Shown piece by piece: positions 1-11,723 of a stretch of DNA of 64,000 nt. Numbering within the stretch: position 1 is the first letter of the stretch; the number at the start of each line of letters is the position of its first letter. Location of the stretch: positions 248,001-312,000 of the forward strand of contig NW_025064892.1 of NCBI RefSeq assembly GCF_019112545.1, read 5' to 3'. Source of the DNA: Guyanagaster necrorhizus (lineage: Eukaryota; Basidiomycota; Agaricomycetes; Agaricales; Physalacriaceae). Position numbers and translations under genes: made by a program. Below the pieces are notes generated by a model. That model did no database searches. It was not told where the DNA came from and saw only the letters and a program-made list of their open reading frames with translations.

Positions 1-1359
1 GGAATCTGGCACATCATTGTATTCCGCTGCATCTTCCACAAAAAACCTCGCATTGCAGCGCAAGCTCCCCACACCATTCCTTAACTGTCTCGATTACTTC
101 GAGAAGCGAAACATCAAGCTCGTCGTGCGCCTTAATACCAAACTTTATGATCGAGACACATTTTTGGATCGTGGGGTTGATCATATGGAACTCTATTTTG
201 ATGATGGTACCAATCCGACAGATGAGATTGTGCGGACCTTCATCGACACCGCAGATAGGATAATCGAATCCGGTGGCGTGGTCGCCGTTCACGTAAGTTA
301 CCATCTTGCTGCATAGATCCTCTCTCTTGACGATTACTTTCGACCTAGTGTAAAGCTGGCTTGGGACGAACGGGTACACTAATAGGTGCATACCTCATAT
401 GGAAGTATGGTTTTACAGCGAATGAAGTGATTGCGTTCATGCGTATTGTTCGACCGGGTAGCGTTGTTGGCCCCCAGCAACAATTCATGTATTTGAAACA
501 GCTGGAGTGGTCCAAGTGGGCAGCGGTTGATGAAATACAGAGGCAGCAAAGAGCGAACGCGATACCACCAGAACCTGCACCTATGGTTACTCCTGCGACA
601 CCTCCGGCTGATACAGACGAAGAGATCGGACGCATTGAGATGACCACCCCCCCGCCAACTGGCCCAGCGTATCCCCCTGTAACTCCGAGTAGGCATGTTG
701 CAGCGGCGGCTGCTCATGCCAAATCCATTGCTACACCTGGCCAGCCCCGGAAGACGCCATCAGGCAAAAGAATCGCGCGTGAAGCTATTGACGAGAGCGA
801 ATCAGACGAAGACACAGATGATGTTCTTCCCCTCCCCGCTATGCCGATGACGCGCAACAAGAGCAAAACCGCTCTGGTGACGAAGATCACAGCGTCGGAA
901 AGACGGCCCACTCGAGTGACTAGATCGACAGCTGGTGCAGCAGCTATTCGAAAGGCGGGCACGGGCATCAAGCCCCCCGTATCACCCGTTAAATCCACAG
1001 GCCAACAACCTCCGAACAAAATACCTAGACTCGCTACGACCAAGACAACGACTGCTGCGAAAGCTGCCGCTGCGCGTCAGAAACCTGTTCCTGTTCCCGC
1101 CGCCATAACACGGCGACCTCTACCCTCTCCCGCACCCTCACGTCTCCCTACGTTGATTCCCTCTAAGCGACCTCACCACGCGTCAACACTCACCGAGGTT
1201 GCCAATGCTACCACGAAAAAGGCTGGTCCTACTTCTGATGCATGGATGACAACCAATGCCGCCGCCGTTGTGGTTCCTGGGAGCAAGACTGCACGACCGG
1301 GGTTGAGGAGTATACGGCGTCGACGGAGCAGCTTTAGCTCTGCTGACGTTGTTGCATGA
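1..1359 (+). CDS. CDC14: CDC14-type dual-specificity protein phosphatase, 5'-truncated
   Basis: This is the C-terminal part of a CDC14 phosphatase, which in fungi dephosphorylates CDK sites during mitotic exit, septation and nucleolar segregation. The window edge removes the N-terminal domain; the visible frame starts at base 2. Exon 1 (2-292) reads through VVRLN and [11 protein letters not shown] to VAVH. A 56 nt intron (293-348) then separates the active-site His from CKAGLGRTG, giving the complete HCx5R phosphatase loop. Next come the family motifs [10 protein letters not shown] and FMYLKQ. About 270 residues of Ser/Pro/Thr/Ala-rich, basic, probably disordered tail follow (from roughly 500 to 1359), as is usual for CDC14 C-termini. 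The stop is TGA. The assignment is firm from the catalytic region; tail function is not readable. Confidence 0.93.
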
Positions 1360-1890
1360 CGTGTTGCGTTTTCTCTTCTCTCGTGCTTAGCTCGTACAGT
1401 GTGGATCCTGGCTATTTAGTTATTACCATCTCGTCGTTGATATCTCGCACGCTTTGTCTGCACGCGCAATAACCCCCATTCCCCTGCCGCCATTATTTTT
1501 TTAGTATATTATGTTAGTTTGTTTTCATCGTTATAGTGTCAAGATATCGACGAACATGATTTCACGGTTGATTAAATATCATCTGAGGGAATTCATGCTG
1601 GTACCGTCAGGCCAAAGGTTCCACTCCAAGTTAAGTGGGTGGGTCATTTTGTTAGAGTTTGTGAATTATTTTAGCGTGATGCCGTAGCACGAGTCTCAGC
1701 GTAATGCCCCAAAAGCTCTCATTCTCTAGCAACACATTGCTACAATAATTGACATCCAGCTAGACAATTTGACCTAGCAGAGCTGTAAACTAGATCATTC
1801 ATTTCGCCTGTGTGCTATCCTCGGAGACATCTGACGCTGATCCTTCTGACGCATATGTTTCGCTTGTGAAAAACAATACTTATTTAACCT
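1360..1890. other. Intergenic, 3' flank of CDC14
   Basis: AT-richer sequence with no convincing reading frame. It probably holds the CDC14 3' untranslated region and terminator. Confidence 0.5.
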
Positions 1891-1894
1891 AATT

Positions 1895-2266
1895 ACCAAG
1901 AAGGTAGAAGAGCTCGCTCGTTCAGATGGGTTTGTGATTCGTGATGGCTTGAAAGAGCTCTCAGATAGATCTTGTACAAATTACAAGTTGAGAATCGAGT
2001 TCTGGCTGCTAATTAAGAACATTACGAGAAAGCGCGCTATTATCGAAAGGAACAGTTTGTTCAATTTGAACATCGGTTCAATGATGGGAAACGGCTTGTT
2101 CAATTCAGATATAGGAATATGGAAGTACGTACTGACATGCTATGTTTAGAGTATTGATATCTTGCTCATTCAGGTCATATGCCAACCCACGATGGTTTCG
2201 GTGGTTTCATCATCGAACGCACTCGTTGGTGGCGACTACCTACCTTGAAGAGCGCAGGTACTAATG
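1895..2266 (+). pseudogene. Possible cytochrome P450 fragment
   Basis: An open frame from about 1895 to 2114 ends in GSMMGNGLFNSDIGIWK. This resembles the stretch upstream of helix C in basidiomycete P450s of the CYP63/CYP5144 kind, typically G(T/N)G(I/V)FNSDGxxWK. A GTACGT...TTCAG intron (about 2115-2174) follows directly after the Trp-Lys, where such P450s often carry one. The next frame gives SYANPRWFRWFHHRTHS and stops at a TAA near 2266. No haem-binding Cys motif, ExxR helix or N-terminal anchor is found nearby, and upstream residues seem to switch frame. I read it as a decayed fragment rather than a gene. The similarity is recalled, not searched. Confidence 0.35.
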
Positions 2267-2488
2267 CAATCATGCGTTCGCGTGCGGGACCTCAGTACAA
2301 ATGATTAGCGAAGTATCAAAGCGAGATGATTTGAAGGGAACGCGGCTGGGATGAGAATCATGGACAGCTTCGCTTTTTCCCGATACGATTCATGATATCC
2401 CGCGTCAATGAGGGTATAGACTCGACATCAAGGTGGCACCTTCATTTCATATGTATTCTATCGTGGTCATCACAGATCGTCAACAAGA

Positions 2489-3294
2489 CTATGGATAGAC
2501 AGCAGGCTTCGTCGATTCCATCATTCGCCTTGTCCAGTTTTCTAATTCGGTAGAAGGCAGTTCTTGCCATTTGTCCAAAACCTTTCAAGATATATGAGTA
2601 AGCAGCAGTTAAGGAAAGCATGAACCTACTTCATCAAGTTCCTTGAGAAGTCGTAGTGCCTTCTCCTCGGAATCAGCAGTCCCTTCAGCTCTCTCCTGTA
2701 ACTGAGAAGTTAATGTACTGTTCTCTGCTTCAATCTAAGTTCGATCTATTAGAGATGCGTGGATTATGGGTAAGCTGCCACACCTGGGATAACATCTCTC
2801 GCAGTCGAATATTTTCCTCCTCGAGTTTTGGAATAGTCCGTGCAGAAATAGCTGCTCGAGGTTCCAGTTCCTCTCGCCACTGGTCCTTGGCTTCTATATT
2901 CCGTTGTTTCCTTTCTTTGGATTCCTCAACGATGCGATGAAGAGTATCGATATTTTCTTGGACATTCAAACGCTGAAATAGTTTGTCCAAGTCTCGCTAC
3001 TTGCAACGTCAGACCGCGTCATTCGAAGATCAAAGCTAGCTATGTACGAAGGATTGTGATTCGATGTAATCAGATATTTGGTTGAAAATTGCTGTCGAGC
3101 CATCTTTATCCTCGGTAGTATAAGTAGGAAAACATTCGGCAAAATCTTCATATCTACGACCATTGTGAGCTGTTACTGTGAGGTTGGCAAACGAATAGGA
3201 CAGCTTACGTCCACTTCCTAGAAGACCGTCGTACAGCAAGCTGAAGAGCTGACTGAAAGTAAGACCAGCGTATAGTGGTGCCCTGGGAGTTCAT
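2489..3294 (-). CDS. NNF1: Kinetochore protein NNF1 (MIND/Mis12 complex)
   Basis: NNF1 (PMF1 in animals) is a coiled-coil subunit of the Mis12/MIND complex that links inner kinetochore to Ndc80. Five exons can be placed: 3209-3294, 3048-3153, 2784-2996, 2630-2734 and 2489-2581, separated by introns of 48-55 nt. They total 603 nt, a whole frame of 200 residues. The N-terminus RWSYFQSALQLAV leads into YEDFAECFPT, the family's F-x-x-CFPT signature. Then come RDLDKLFQRLNVQENIDTLH, a long acidic/basic coiled coil with LEPRAAISARTIPKLEEE, and a C-terminal helix ending in VLDKWQELP. The start ATG at 3294 was chosen because it gives the shortest N-terminus that still contains the family's first helix. 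Length and motif order match the family. Confidence 0.85.
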
Positions 3295-5158
3295 CGTCAA
3301 CAAGCATTTAAAGCTAAAGTTCAGACATGCGCGTCGCGTGACGTGACGTGTTGATCATGTGAGTGTGTGCGATACCCAAAGGGTCCGGAAGATCCGATCT
3401 GCATTTGACGATGCGATCCAAGGATTGAGTTAGGATTCGCGACAGCCTGAACTCGTTACTTATATTCTCGAACGGAAATGATCCCTCCATGTGACTTGAG
3501 CACTTGAGCAACCAAAAAGTTCTTCATCCCAACTTCATCTCTCTTCCAGACCAACTTGAAGAGATTTCAAGGAGCGGATTTCAGCATAGCAGATACAGTG
3601 ATTTTCCGAGGATCTGCTTATTCGCAGCTAATCCCACATGATATGGGATAATATGCGAACTTTCATTCCGATCCAACGGTTTTATCTGAAGGAGCATCTC
3701 TTACTTCAAGAATTCCATATCTATGATACGAACCCACCCACTTTATGTCTGACCAAAATTTAGGACACTAGACTGGCTAGCACTCATAAGCGCGGGTGCA
3801 AAATCTTTACTATATGTGACTGACTCAAAACGTTATTATATGAAAGGAAGACCAACTCCAAACAAACCCTCATGCAGAGAGGAACGCGTTTTTGATCTAG
3901 CATGGCTATAATAAAGGCTGATCGTTGACGTGCGCCGGCCCCCTTCAGACAGCGTTTATGGCCGAATCTGGTGTGCCTAGGTCCACTGTCAACTGTGTTT
4001 GCCTCATTTAAACTTCCCTGCAAGCATTTAGATAACATGTGTTGTGAGAGGCAACCGGCCCCGGGAAACTCAGATGGCATGTTGGTACCGTCTTTACATC
4101 AACATCATCCGTTGAAGATGAGAGTATCATGTTCTAGCTAACAAAGCTGTTCCCGTAAAAAAGACATGGACGGAGAGAGCAAAGCGCCTGAACCGTATAC
4201 CACGACGAGTATTCAATTATATATCCTTCGATTTCCTATGTCAACCGCCATGACTGCGGTTCCCAAATGTTCGGACGCAGGTGATACCGTAGACATGGGA
4301 TGATATTGATCCAGATTCTGGGTGGGCTGCGGTTACGAAACGATACGATCGGAAATGGGGGGGTGCATAGATTCTCCTTGAAGAAGGTCATCCGGATAAT
4401 GAGAGGATGCGACGCAATGTAGAGACCTGCGGTCATGAAATTCGTTACCACCTTCGTGACGAAAGCCCTGGCGATACAATATCTCTGACATAAGAAATGA
4501 TAGAATACTCGGGACGAGGCAGGAAAGAACAAGATGTATGTCACGAAAGTGAGAAGAATCGCCCTCATCATATTCAAAAAATACTGAAGAACCCATTGGG
4601 TACACCCTCCACGTTCCTGAAGGAGATTTGTGGGCCTGGAGTTCGCGAGAATGTTCTTCGCAGACGAATATTCTCCCAAATCCCCCGGCGACACGGATTT
4701 TGCTTAACATTGGTCATTGCTGCGTACCGCGAAGACGACGGGTTCCAATCAAGCAGCGAACCCGCTCAAGATGAGATACTATATTCGTTGCTTCATGTTT
4801 TAATGCAAATTCAATGTTAACCAGTGCTTCATCTGCTATTTTCAGCATGTTGCATGAAAGATTGAGATTGATCTGCTCTGCCTTAGTGGGAGGTCTTTTG
4901 CGAGCCGCAGATGAAGTCTTTGGACAAGGAAGAACTCCTCAGCCAACCTGCCAACGGTCCGCCGTTACCCATCAATCGGTCTTTAGCGTCTTGATACTCT
5001 GCAACGGAGCATTTTACATCATTATATATTTTCTGTCTGCATAGTGTTTAAAAACCAACGGGGCTATTAGTGAAACGACTCACGACTGATCAGAGAGCCC
5101 CAAAGCCTTGCAAACCTGATGGTATAGTAAGAACATTGACATCTGGCATAACAGTGGT
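3295..5158. other. Gene-poor region between NNF1 and TAD1
   Basis: About 1.9 kb without a gene I can support. Two overlapping minus-strand frames at 4236-4710 are hydrophobic in places but lack a recognisable family and disagree in frame. A minus-strand frame at 3314-3511 is not part of NNF1. The region may contain decayed sequence. Confidence 0.45.
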
Positions 5159-5189
5159 CTATTCAAAGGTACAATGGGCTTCGATTAAT

Positions 5190-6371
5190 CTAAAGAAAAG
5201 GGAAGAAGATGCACCTGGATTTTTCGCGTAACCGGTGCTTTGGGGATACACCTCGCTTGAAACCATTGATGAGGACTTCATATGTCTTGTGCGAGTCAGC
5301 AATCCAACAAAGAGCTATCTATCGCAATAAGTTGGAAAATTCTTATACAACCACACAAGACTAACAATCGTTGCAGGAGCCAGAAGCTGCCCTGAGAACG
5401 TCGCGAGAATGGATGAACGGCACGCTAGTGAGGCTTATGGATGGCTTCTGGAGACAATAATTTCCCGCAGGATCTACAAAACCCGTAAGAAATATGATCG
5501 AGGAAGTTGGCGACTAGATGCACCTAAGCATCCCAACCGATCCCACAAGGCTCGATTGCAATCTTCCAGAACGATATCGTACATATTGGGAGGTACCTCA
5601 CCGACGATTATGTTCGATATATAAAGAGGTGACAAAAACGACGATGCCAGAGCCCCTTGCATACCCAGAAAGCTCCATGAAGCAATCTTGTCGCTACAAG
5701 ACATGGATTGGGTAGGAGGGGAGTCCGCTCGGCCGGGCTTCGTTCGAAGGACGGCATAGAGCGAGTACCCGTCGCGTCCTCGTGCAGCTGCTGCAGGATC
5801 TGCAGGATCTCTGACAGTAGAGTCCTTGAGGAGTGCCATCTCTTCATCTTGGAAGACGGCGAGAAATCTGGTTGATGCGTCTCCGCCTGATGTAGCGTTA
5901 GCGATACCGTTGGTAAGTTGGCGATATAAAGTCAAGCGACTCACACGGAACGGTGGAGATGTAGAAATTGAGTGCTACACCATCTCCCAACGCGTACTTT
6001 CCACTCGTCCGACGAACGATCCAGTGAGATGGCGTTTGGCGAAGAATTTCTTCCATAAACCACCGGATGGCGCCGCGTCGGGCGAGCACCTCAGCATGAC
6101 TGTCGTGTAAAGCTTCTCCCTGGATTGGCAGTCGAACAGTAGGCAAACATTTTGTCCCCGTCGCAATGGAGATGACCTTGATGCGCCTTTCATCATCGGT
6201 CAGGAAGAATGACGCGAGGATAGTGAATTTTCCATCTGGTGGAGAAATTTTTAGAGCAGTGTAGATTTCGTGAATGTGGCAGATTATCGGGTCGAAAGAA
6301 ACATCGTCAGGCATGGGGCATGTGATGGGAACAAAGCAACTTGACAGAGGGTCGGCTTTCTCCGTAGCCAT
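5190..6371 (-). CDS. TAD1: tRNA-specific adenosine deaminase 1 (A37 of tRNA-Ala)
   Basis: Tad1/ADAT1 deaminates adenosine 37 to inosine in eukaryotic tRNA-Ala. The zinc/catalytic motif [11 protein letters not shown] is present. A 58 nt intron (5887-5944) splits the first zinc Cys in VPCGDAST, and the second zinc Cys is in [10 protein letters not shown]. Before the active site, ATGTKCLP matches the family's GTG(S/T)KC. Further exons give [18 protein letters not shown], a GTTAGT-type intron, then [27 protein letters not shown], all typical of the C-terminal half. The ATG at 6371 is the longest choice; an in-frame ATG at 6314 (MPDDVSFDP) is equally possible. The last exon is uncertain: this frame stops at 5190-5192, while the +1 frame runs on to a TAG at 5159-5161. 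Confidence 0.88.
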
Positions 6372-7175
6372 TCCCAGGATGGAGTGCCTCCAGACAGAAA
6401 AACGTTTACACTTATCTCATTAGAACTACTGGTTGCTGTGGCGTCGACATCTTTTCTCATGGCTATGGATACAATCCTACGAGACAGCGCAAAAGATGTC
6501 CTTCTCATGCAACGGGAGAAAGTACAACCGGAATTTTTATGACAACTTCCTTCGTTCACTTCATTTATGTATGAACATTACCTTCGCCCACCAATCAGAC
6601 ATCAAGGCGGCCCTTCACAGTTTTGTCCCCCTTGTATCCAATCGTGAACCCGAAGTTGAGGTTTTGTAATGCCATCATGGGCTTTGGATGCCAACGGCAA
6701 TTGCTGTAATTTCATTAGGCTTCTTCGTGCCGCTTCTGTCTTACAGTTTGATGGACTGCAATTGCTTCTGCCCACCGTAGTTCTGATGATCAAGGCCTGC
6801 GCTTGACCAACTTCCGTCATTCAATTTAGACAGCCACGTACCCTGAAAGGGCCACAGAACGGGCAAGAGCTAGACCCTGCAGAGGATCTTGACAGCGTGG
6901 TTATCATGATCAGAGGTCACTTTTCCCGGTACCGTCAGCTGGGCCGAGAACGGTATTTAGTGCGATCTCTACCATGAAGGCAATGGCAGTTCACCGCTAC
7001 CATGTGTATGCCCCCTTGGCAGTCATCTGTGAGGGACATGAAGTACTTTCAAAGCTAGTAAACTCAGCTGGCTATACGTGCTCAGTATCATAGTAGTGAT
7101 GTAAAGTTGTACCCACTCAAATTTGCCTTACTCGTAAGCAATGACGTCACAACTGAGTTTTCTTAGCCTACAGTC
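6372..7175. other. Intergenic between divergent TAD1 and TTI2
   Basis: About 800 bp between two start codons that face away from each other. No open frame has recognisable content. It should hold both promoters, but I see no clear TATA box or repeat. Confidence 0.5.
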
Positions 7176-8897
7176 ATGCCACCTAGCTTGGCATTGCTCT
7201 CATCCCTCCATATACCCCACGAATTCTCCGGCTACGAGAAATTAGAAGACGAACAGATCATACAAAGGCTACAGAGATGGAAATGTGACGCGTCTCAGGT
7301 CCTTTTTGAGCTCAAAACATTGCTCAACCAACGTGATGAAAATCTTTCTCTGGAGGATCAGGCTGAAATTGTCGTGTCCATTGTACCTTTCGGCCGCGAG
7401 GATCCATGGGTTGTGCCAACGGCGCGTGAGACTTCGACGGGTGAGCAACAACTCACGCCTTCTCGTTGTACTTTGATCTTAGTGAAATTCAGATATCCTA
7501 CAACGTTTTCGAGAGCCAGATATACATTTACTGAAGCGAATCCTGACGTACAATGTGAAACCACTCTTCCTATCGACACCTCACCCGTCCTTGAACCTTT
7601 CTACTGGTCGTAGACTGCCTCGTCTTGCAGGGGGTTCTATGGCTTCTCAGGACTATTACGAAGAGCAAACATGGAAAGAACATCCCGAGACGGCGAGCCT
7701 TGTATCTTTCGTAGTAACGAATATCAGGGTCAGTCTCAACTTTCGCCTACATCTCAGAATTCTATGTCGACATGCGTTCAACAGAGCGAGGATTATGAGG
7801 ACTTATGGCATCTTGTCATACCCTCGGTGATGTCCCTCCTCGATGACTATGAAGTTCGCTACAAGATCAAAGGGGTGCGAATAGTCTCCGAAATGTTACA
7901 AAAAGTCCCAAAGGCGCTGTTAAAGCGCACTGGAATCGATGGGCTATTACTGTCGGTGAGTCTAGAATTTCCCCGCCTTAAGTTCACCACACATGTTCAG
8001 CCTTCCATTCAGTCTCTGAACAATTGCTTGGGGCACTTGAAAGATCCAGAGTCTCCCGAACTTGTACGGGCCGCTATTTCCGCGACCTTGTCGTTGATAT
8101 TGCTCACTACCGAACATGGGACTGCGCAGCGGTTTGATCAGTTGTGTGCATTGTTGGGTGATGGCATAATCGGAACAGCCTGGTTATACGCGTCTGACAG
8201 CTGTGAGGTGATCTTAGCTACGATTGAAGCACTTCCACCTTTGTTGAAGGCATTAGGCATCGGCATCGCACGTTATCTAAAGGTTCTCGATTTCCTTTAT
8301 CTTGAAGCGGCTCGGCTGACTTGCCGTAGGCTCTTATCCCACAACTTGTACACCCTCTTTACCCGAATTCTGTGAGACCGACCCCCGTTGTATTGCAGAA
8401 GCATTCGTTGATTGCTCTTGTGACTGTCATTAACGAATGTTCCCCGAGAATCGGCAGATGGAAAGGAACGATCTTAGATGGTGTTGGAAGATGTTGGGTG
8501 GCGCTTCAAGATGTTGATCCCAACAGAAATGATGAAGGTAATGTCATATGGAGTTTGTTACTTGCTTGAGACTTATGTGGTTACCAATTCAGGTGCTTGT
8601 GAAGAGTTGAAGGAGCAGCTCCGTAGCACATGTCTGCAGCTCGCGAATGCGTGTCCTTCGATCATCCAGGTGGGTGGAGGCCACGCGTTTTTTGTTCGGT
8701 GTAGCTGAGTGCATCAATCAGGGCGAATACGAACGGTTCCTCGCTGTTAATCACGAGATGTTTTCTGACCTGTTGAAACCCGCTTTTGAAGGAGACCGGA
8801 AGGAGGGTAAGTCTCCCCAGAGTGCTTCATGAATGATTCAGATTGACGTTTGTTGCTAGACAAGGAAAGGGCTGTACAATCACATGGAATATCATAG
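7176..8897 (+). CDS. TTI2: TELO2-interacting protein 2 homologue (TTT complex)
   Basis: Tti2 joins Tel2 and Tti1 in the TTT co-chaperone complex, which matures PIKK kinases such as TOR, ATM and ATR. Eight exons were placed: 7176-7440, 7493-7728, 7785-7955, 8001-8282, 8330-8537, 8593-8669, 8722-8806 and 8860-8897. Introns are 45-56 nt and the exons sum to 1362 nt (453 residues). Family hallmarks are YEDLWHLVIPSVMSLLDDYEVRYKIKGV in the middle and ARYLK|ALIPQLVHPLYP, followed by helical-repeat sequence. The protein is predicted to be an all-alpha ARM/HEAT-like solenoid with no membrane segment. The start is the first ATG and gives a typical N-terminus. The stop is TAG. Confidence 0.85.
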
Positions 8898-9349
8898 CAC
8901 TACCATCGTACACATGTATGCAACATTGAAACTGTGTGTTGTACGGGGAAAACGAGATCATCGATCTTGGGGGGATCCGCTGACGAGATTCATCTTTGGT
9001 ATGTATCTAATTTAGCGAAAGCCTTCTCGGTTGAGTAGTGTGGGAGAGACCAGAGAGAAAAGAGAGATACTAGCTTTCGAGAGAATGGGCTGGCAAAGGG
9101 CATCGTGGTCTACGCATGTAGAAGCTCTAGATCTGATCTGAGACTACGAAGGACGACGAGGAGCCTCGGAGTGGACCGGAAGAATAAAGTGAGGTCCCGG
9201 ACCGGTGTCATTCAGGCGGACTTGTGAGATCTCGGCGTCTTCACGTGCTCGCTATCTTTTCCTTTTCATTCCTCCATTATGTCCGTCCCTTTCATTTAAG
9301 CCCATACTTACCTTCACCCCCACGACTGCTTTTTTCTCTTTATTCAATC
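8898..9349. promoter_or_regulatory. Upstream region with pyrimidine-rich leader
   Basis: Between TTI2 and the next start codon. The last 100 bases (about 9250-9349) are strongly C/T-rich on the + strand, as is common around transcription starts of fungal genes that lack a strong TATA box. No binding site can be named. Confidence 0.4.
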
Positions 9350-10054
9350 ATGAGCTTCACTGTTGAGGACCTTGTTTCCTCCTTTTCCTCTAGCCATATC
9401 GGCCAGGAAGCAATGGATCTCGCCGCGCTTCAGGTCAGGAGCCTTTGTCGTCGTGGTAGCTGTCTATCTATTGACCTTATTCTTCTTCCAAAGGCTCAGC
9501 TAGCACAGGCCTTGTTCGTGCAGGACATGCCGCGAGAGAATCATTGCCGCCGGCCGTGTAGCACCCCTACGTTGCGGACGCCGTCGTCGAGTTTTAGCTG
9601 GGGCCCGGCTATAGGACAGTCGTCGTCGAGGCGCCAGACCGACGAGGTTATGCGTGACTCGGACGAGCTGGAAGACGAGAGAATGGTCGAGGACCTGTTG
9701 CTCCCTGAGCCGCCCATTTCCGTGGCGCACTTTGCTGTGCCTTCCCAGTCCCGGCCCCAGCACAAAAGCCAAAAGTCCACGGGAACGGGATTCACTGCAA
9801 TCTCATCAGAATCTAATTTCACGACAACAGACCCTTTCTATATGGCGCAGCTGCAGGCTATGCAGTACAATAGCCCACCGCCCTCCGTTTTCTCCCAGCT
9901 TGGCCGCCCTGCCCAGCAGTCGCCCTTTGTGCAGCCGCAACAGCCTTATCCGTTACCCTCGCACAGGGATGGGTTCCTTGGTTCACCATCAGCATCATCT
10001 ATTTCCATAGACCCCTCATCATATCTTGTCACCTCCTCACCATTTGAGTGCTGA
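9350..10054 (+). CDS. Unrecognised Ser/Pro/Gln-rich protein
   Basis: Start ATG 9350 opens MSFTVEDLVSSFSSSHIGQEAMDLAALQ. A 60 nt intron (9434-9493) is then removed and the frame resumes AQLAQALFVQ. The N-terminal ~40 residues look helical. The rest is low-complexity, rich in Ser, Pro and Gln, with an acidic patch DSDELEDERMVEDLLLPEP and no Cys pairs, membrane segment or catalytic motif. The model has 214 residues if it ends at 10052-10054. An alternative splice (GTCACC to TTATTCAG, about 10028-10090) would replace the last residues and add 57 codons of similar Ser/Pro/Gln composition, ending with TAA at 10259-10261. I do not recognise the family. Nuclear or adaptor roles would be guesses. Confidence 0.6.
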   Translation: MSFTVEDLVSSFSSSHIGQEAMDLAALQVRSLCRRGSCLSIDLILLPKAQLAQALFVQDMPRENHCRRPCSTPTLRTPSSSFSWGPAIGQSSSRRQTDEVMRDSDELEDERMVEDLLLPEPPISVAHFAVPSQSRPQHKSQKSTGTGFTAISSESNFTTTDPFYMAQLQAMQYNSPPPSVFSQLGRPAQQSPFVQPQQPYPLPSHRDGFLGSPSASSISIDPSSYLVTSSPFEC

Positions 10055-10261
10055 CCGGGCTTTCGAGCGCGGCCTTATCTCGTTATTCAGGCTGTCGGGC
10101 CATTATTGACAGCAAATGGCCTCCCGTCATCGTCCCGCCGCTCATTCCAAACTCTTATTCGGTCATCTTCCGATCGGGCCAACAGCGCCCGGACCGGCGT
10201 ATACCCTCAGGAAATGCCAAACTCCGCCGCTCCCTCCCAATCTATCTTCCAGTACTCATAA

Positions 10262-11723
10262 TTATTAGATCTCTTATTTTCTGTAATGTAGATTCACACG
10301 CAGTGTTACTGTTGTTGTAAGATAGGTTAGGCCTGATCTCGATATTGTTGACGATGCTCTTCATTTCTTCCGCGAGTGCTGCGATGGCTTATCGAAAATG
10401 ATATCGAAGTGGATACCGGTACCCTGATTGCCCGAGTCGAGACCGTACGGAAGTAATTTCATTGTAGCAGCGGCTCACTGCCGTTCCAGGGAAGTTTTTG
10501 GTGGCGCACATAATCGAGACCCTTCTCGCCCAGCCCATACCTTGAGGTAGTGACGTATGTGTAATTTGAGCTCGACGACCGCGAAGATGGATGAATTGTA
10601 TCACAGTCTTGTGGGGTAAAATTGTCTGTTAATATTCATTGAGTTGCCTTGGAAATCAAGAGCTGATGGCTGGGAGTCTCATGAAAGGATACAGTGCCCG
10701 CTGATCGTGTTTCTTGATAAAAGAAAGGCTTGGTAGAGTACCGGAAACAATATTGTACATCTAGGCCCAGTTCGAAACTGAGAGCTTAGGCGTACATCAA
10801 AGGAGGCGTCTGTCAGAAAAAGCGGGGATTGGGGCCACAGTACGTTTTGTGGCCAGACCAGAAACAGTTGCCACTAGCAATCCCGAATGATGCGAGGATG
10901 GAAATACATCTGAAACTTAGAGTTTGATGTCCTTGGACGGGATAGACAAGCAGCTGTGCGCCAATCTGCCGAAACTTGCTGCCTAGGATCCTCATCGAAC
11001 CCTATTGGACGCTTCCAAGTATATGGCTCATATATTGAATTTCCTTTTTAAAAGGTTTGCGAGGATCTTTAGGAAAGCCAAGCTGAGCGCGTTAGGATGC
11101 TCAGCAGTTTCGCACAACACAAGTCTTCGCCGTATAGTTTATTCGGTCTCATCCTGATTAAACGCGGCATAGCCCTTTGTTCCTCTATGTCTCGTCCGCA
11201 TGCATGAAGTAACACCGTAGATTGAAGTCGGCGGTGCGGTAAAGAAAAAGCCAAGTTGAACATGTTCCAGAGCTGTTTCTATACATCTAGACACCACACA
11301 TGATATGATACCTGACCAGCAATTGAAAAATCCGAGCAGGGGGGGGGGAGGGTGGAACTGACAGGGCAGTGGTGGAAGGCAAAGCGCAGATTCACGTTAC
11401 CTGACCGTTTAGTGGCATTGGACAAGAGAAAAAAATGCAGAGGCCATCGGTAAGTACTGAAAAAGGAGAATGAGCAGAATGCTGTGGATAGCAAGACCTT
11501 CCTGTTTCAAGAAGATTGGTACTGGTAAAACATACACGTCCAGTAGCCAGAAGCCCCTGTATCATTAGCTGGTGTTTGTTCGTGTTGACTCACGCGTTGA
11601 AAGTACCGTACGCTTCCTTGCTCCAGCCAGCACCAAGGCTCTCATTTCTTCGCTATCTGCGCATCTAGATTCTTCTTTATTGCCTGCTGGCCTCGTGATA
11701 GTCGCGTTTTTGCAGCAGGAAAG
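10262..11723. other. Long intergenic region upstream of the APSES gene
   Basis: About 1.4 kb without a supported gene; short frames on both strands look random. A G9-10 run lies near 11340. A long upstream region is common for APSES regulators and probably carries promoter elements, but I could not recognise any. Confidence 0.45.

Noticed and set aside
4236..4710. Overlapping minus-strand frames with hydrophobic stretches, briefly considered as a DUF6534-like membrane protein
   Set aside because: The hydrophobic pieces fall in two frames, no family signature is present and no splice arrangement joins them.
7449..7492. 25 nt GT...AG piece first taken as a TTI2 microintron
   Set aside because: A 52 nt intron starting at GTGAGC (7441) uses the same acceptor, keeps frame and is of normal length.
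7269..7579. Minus-strand frames over TTI2 exon 1
   Set aside because: TTI2 exons on the plus strand account for the coding signal.
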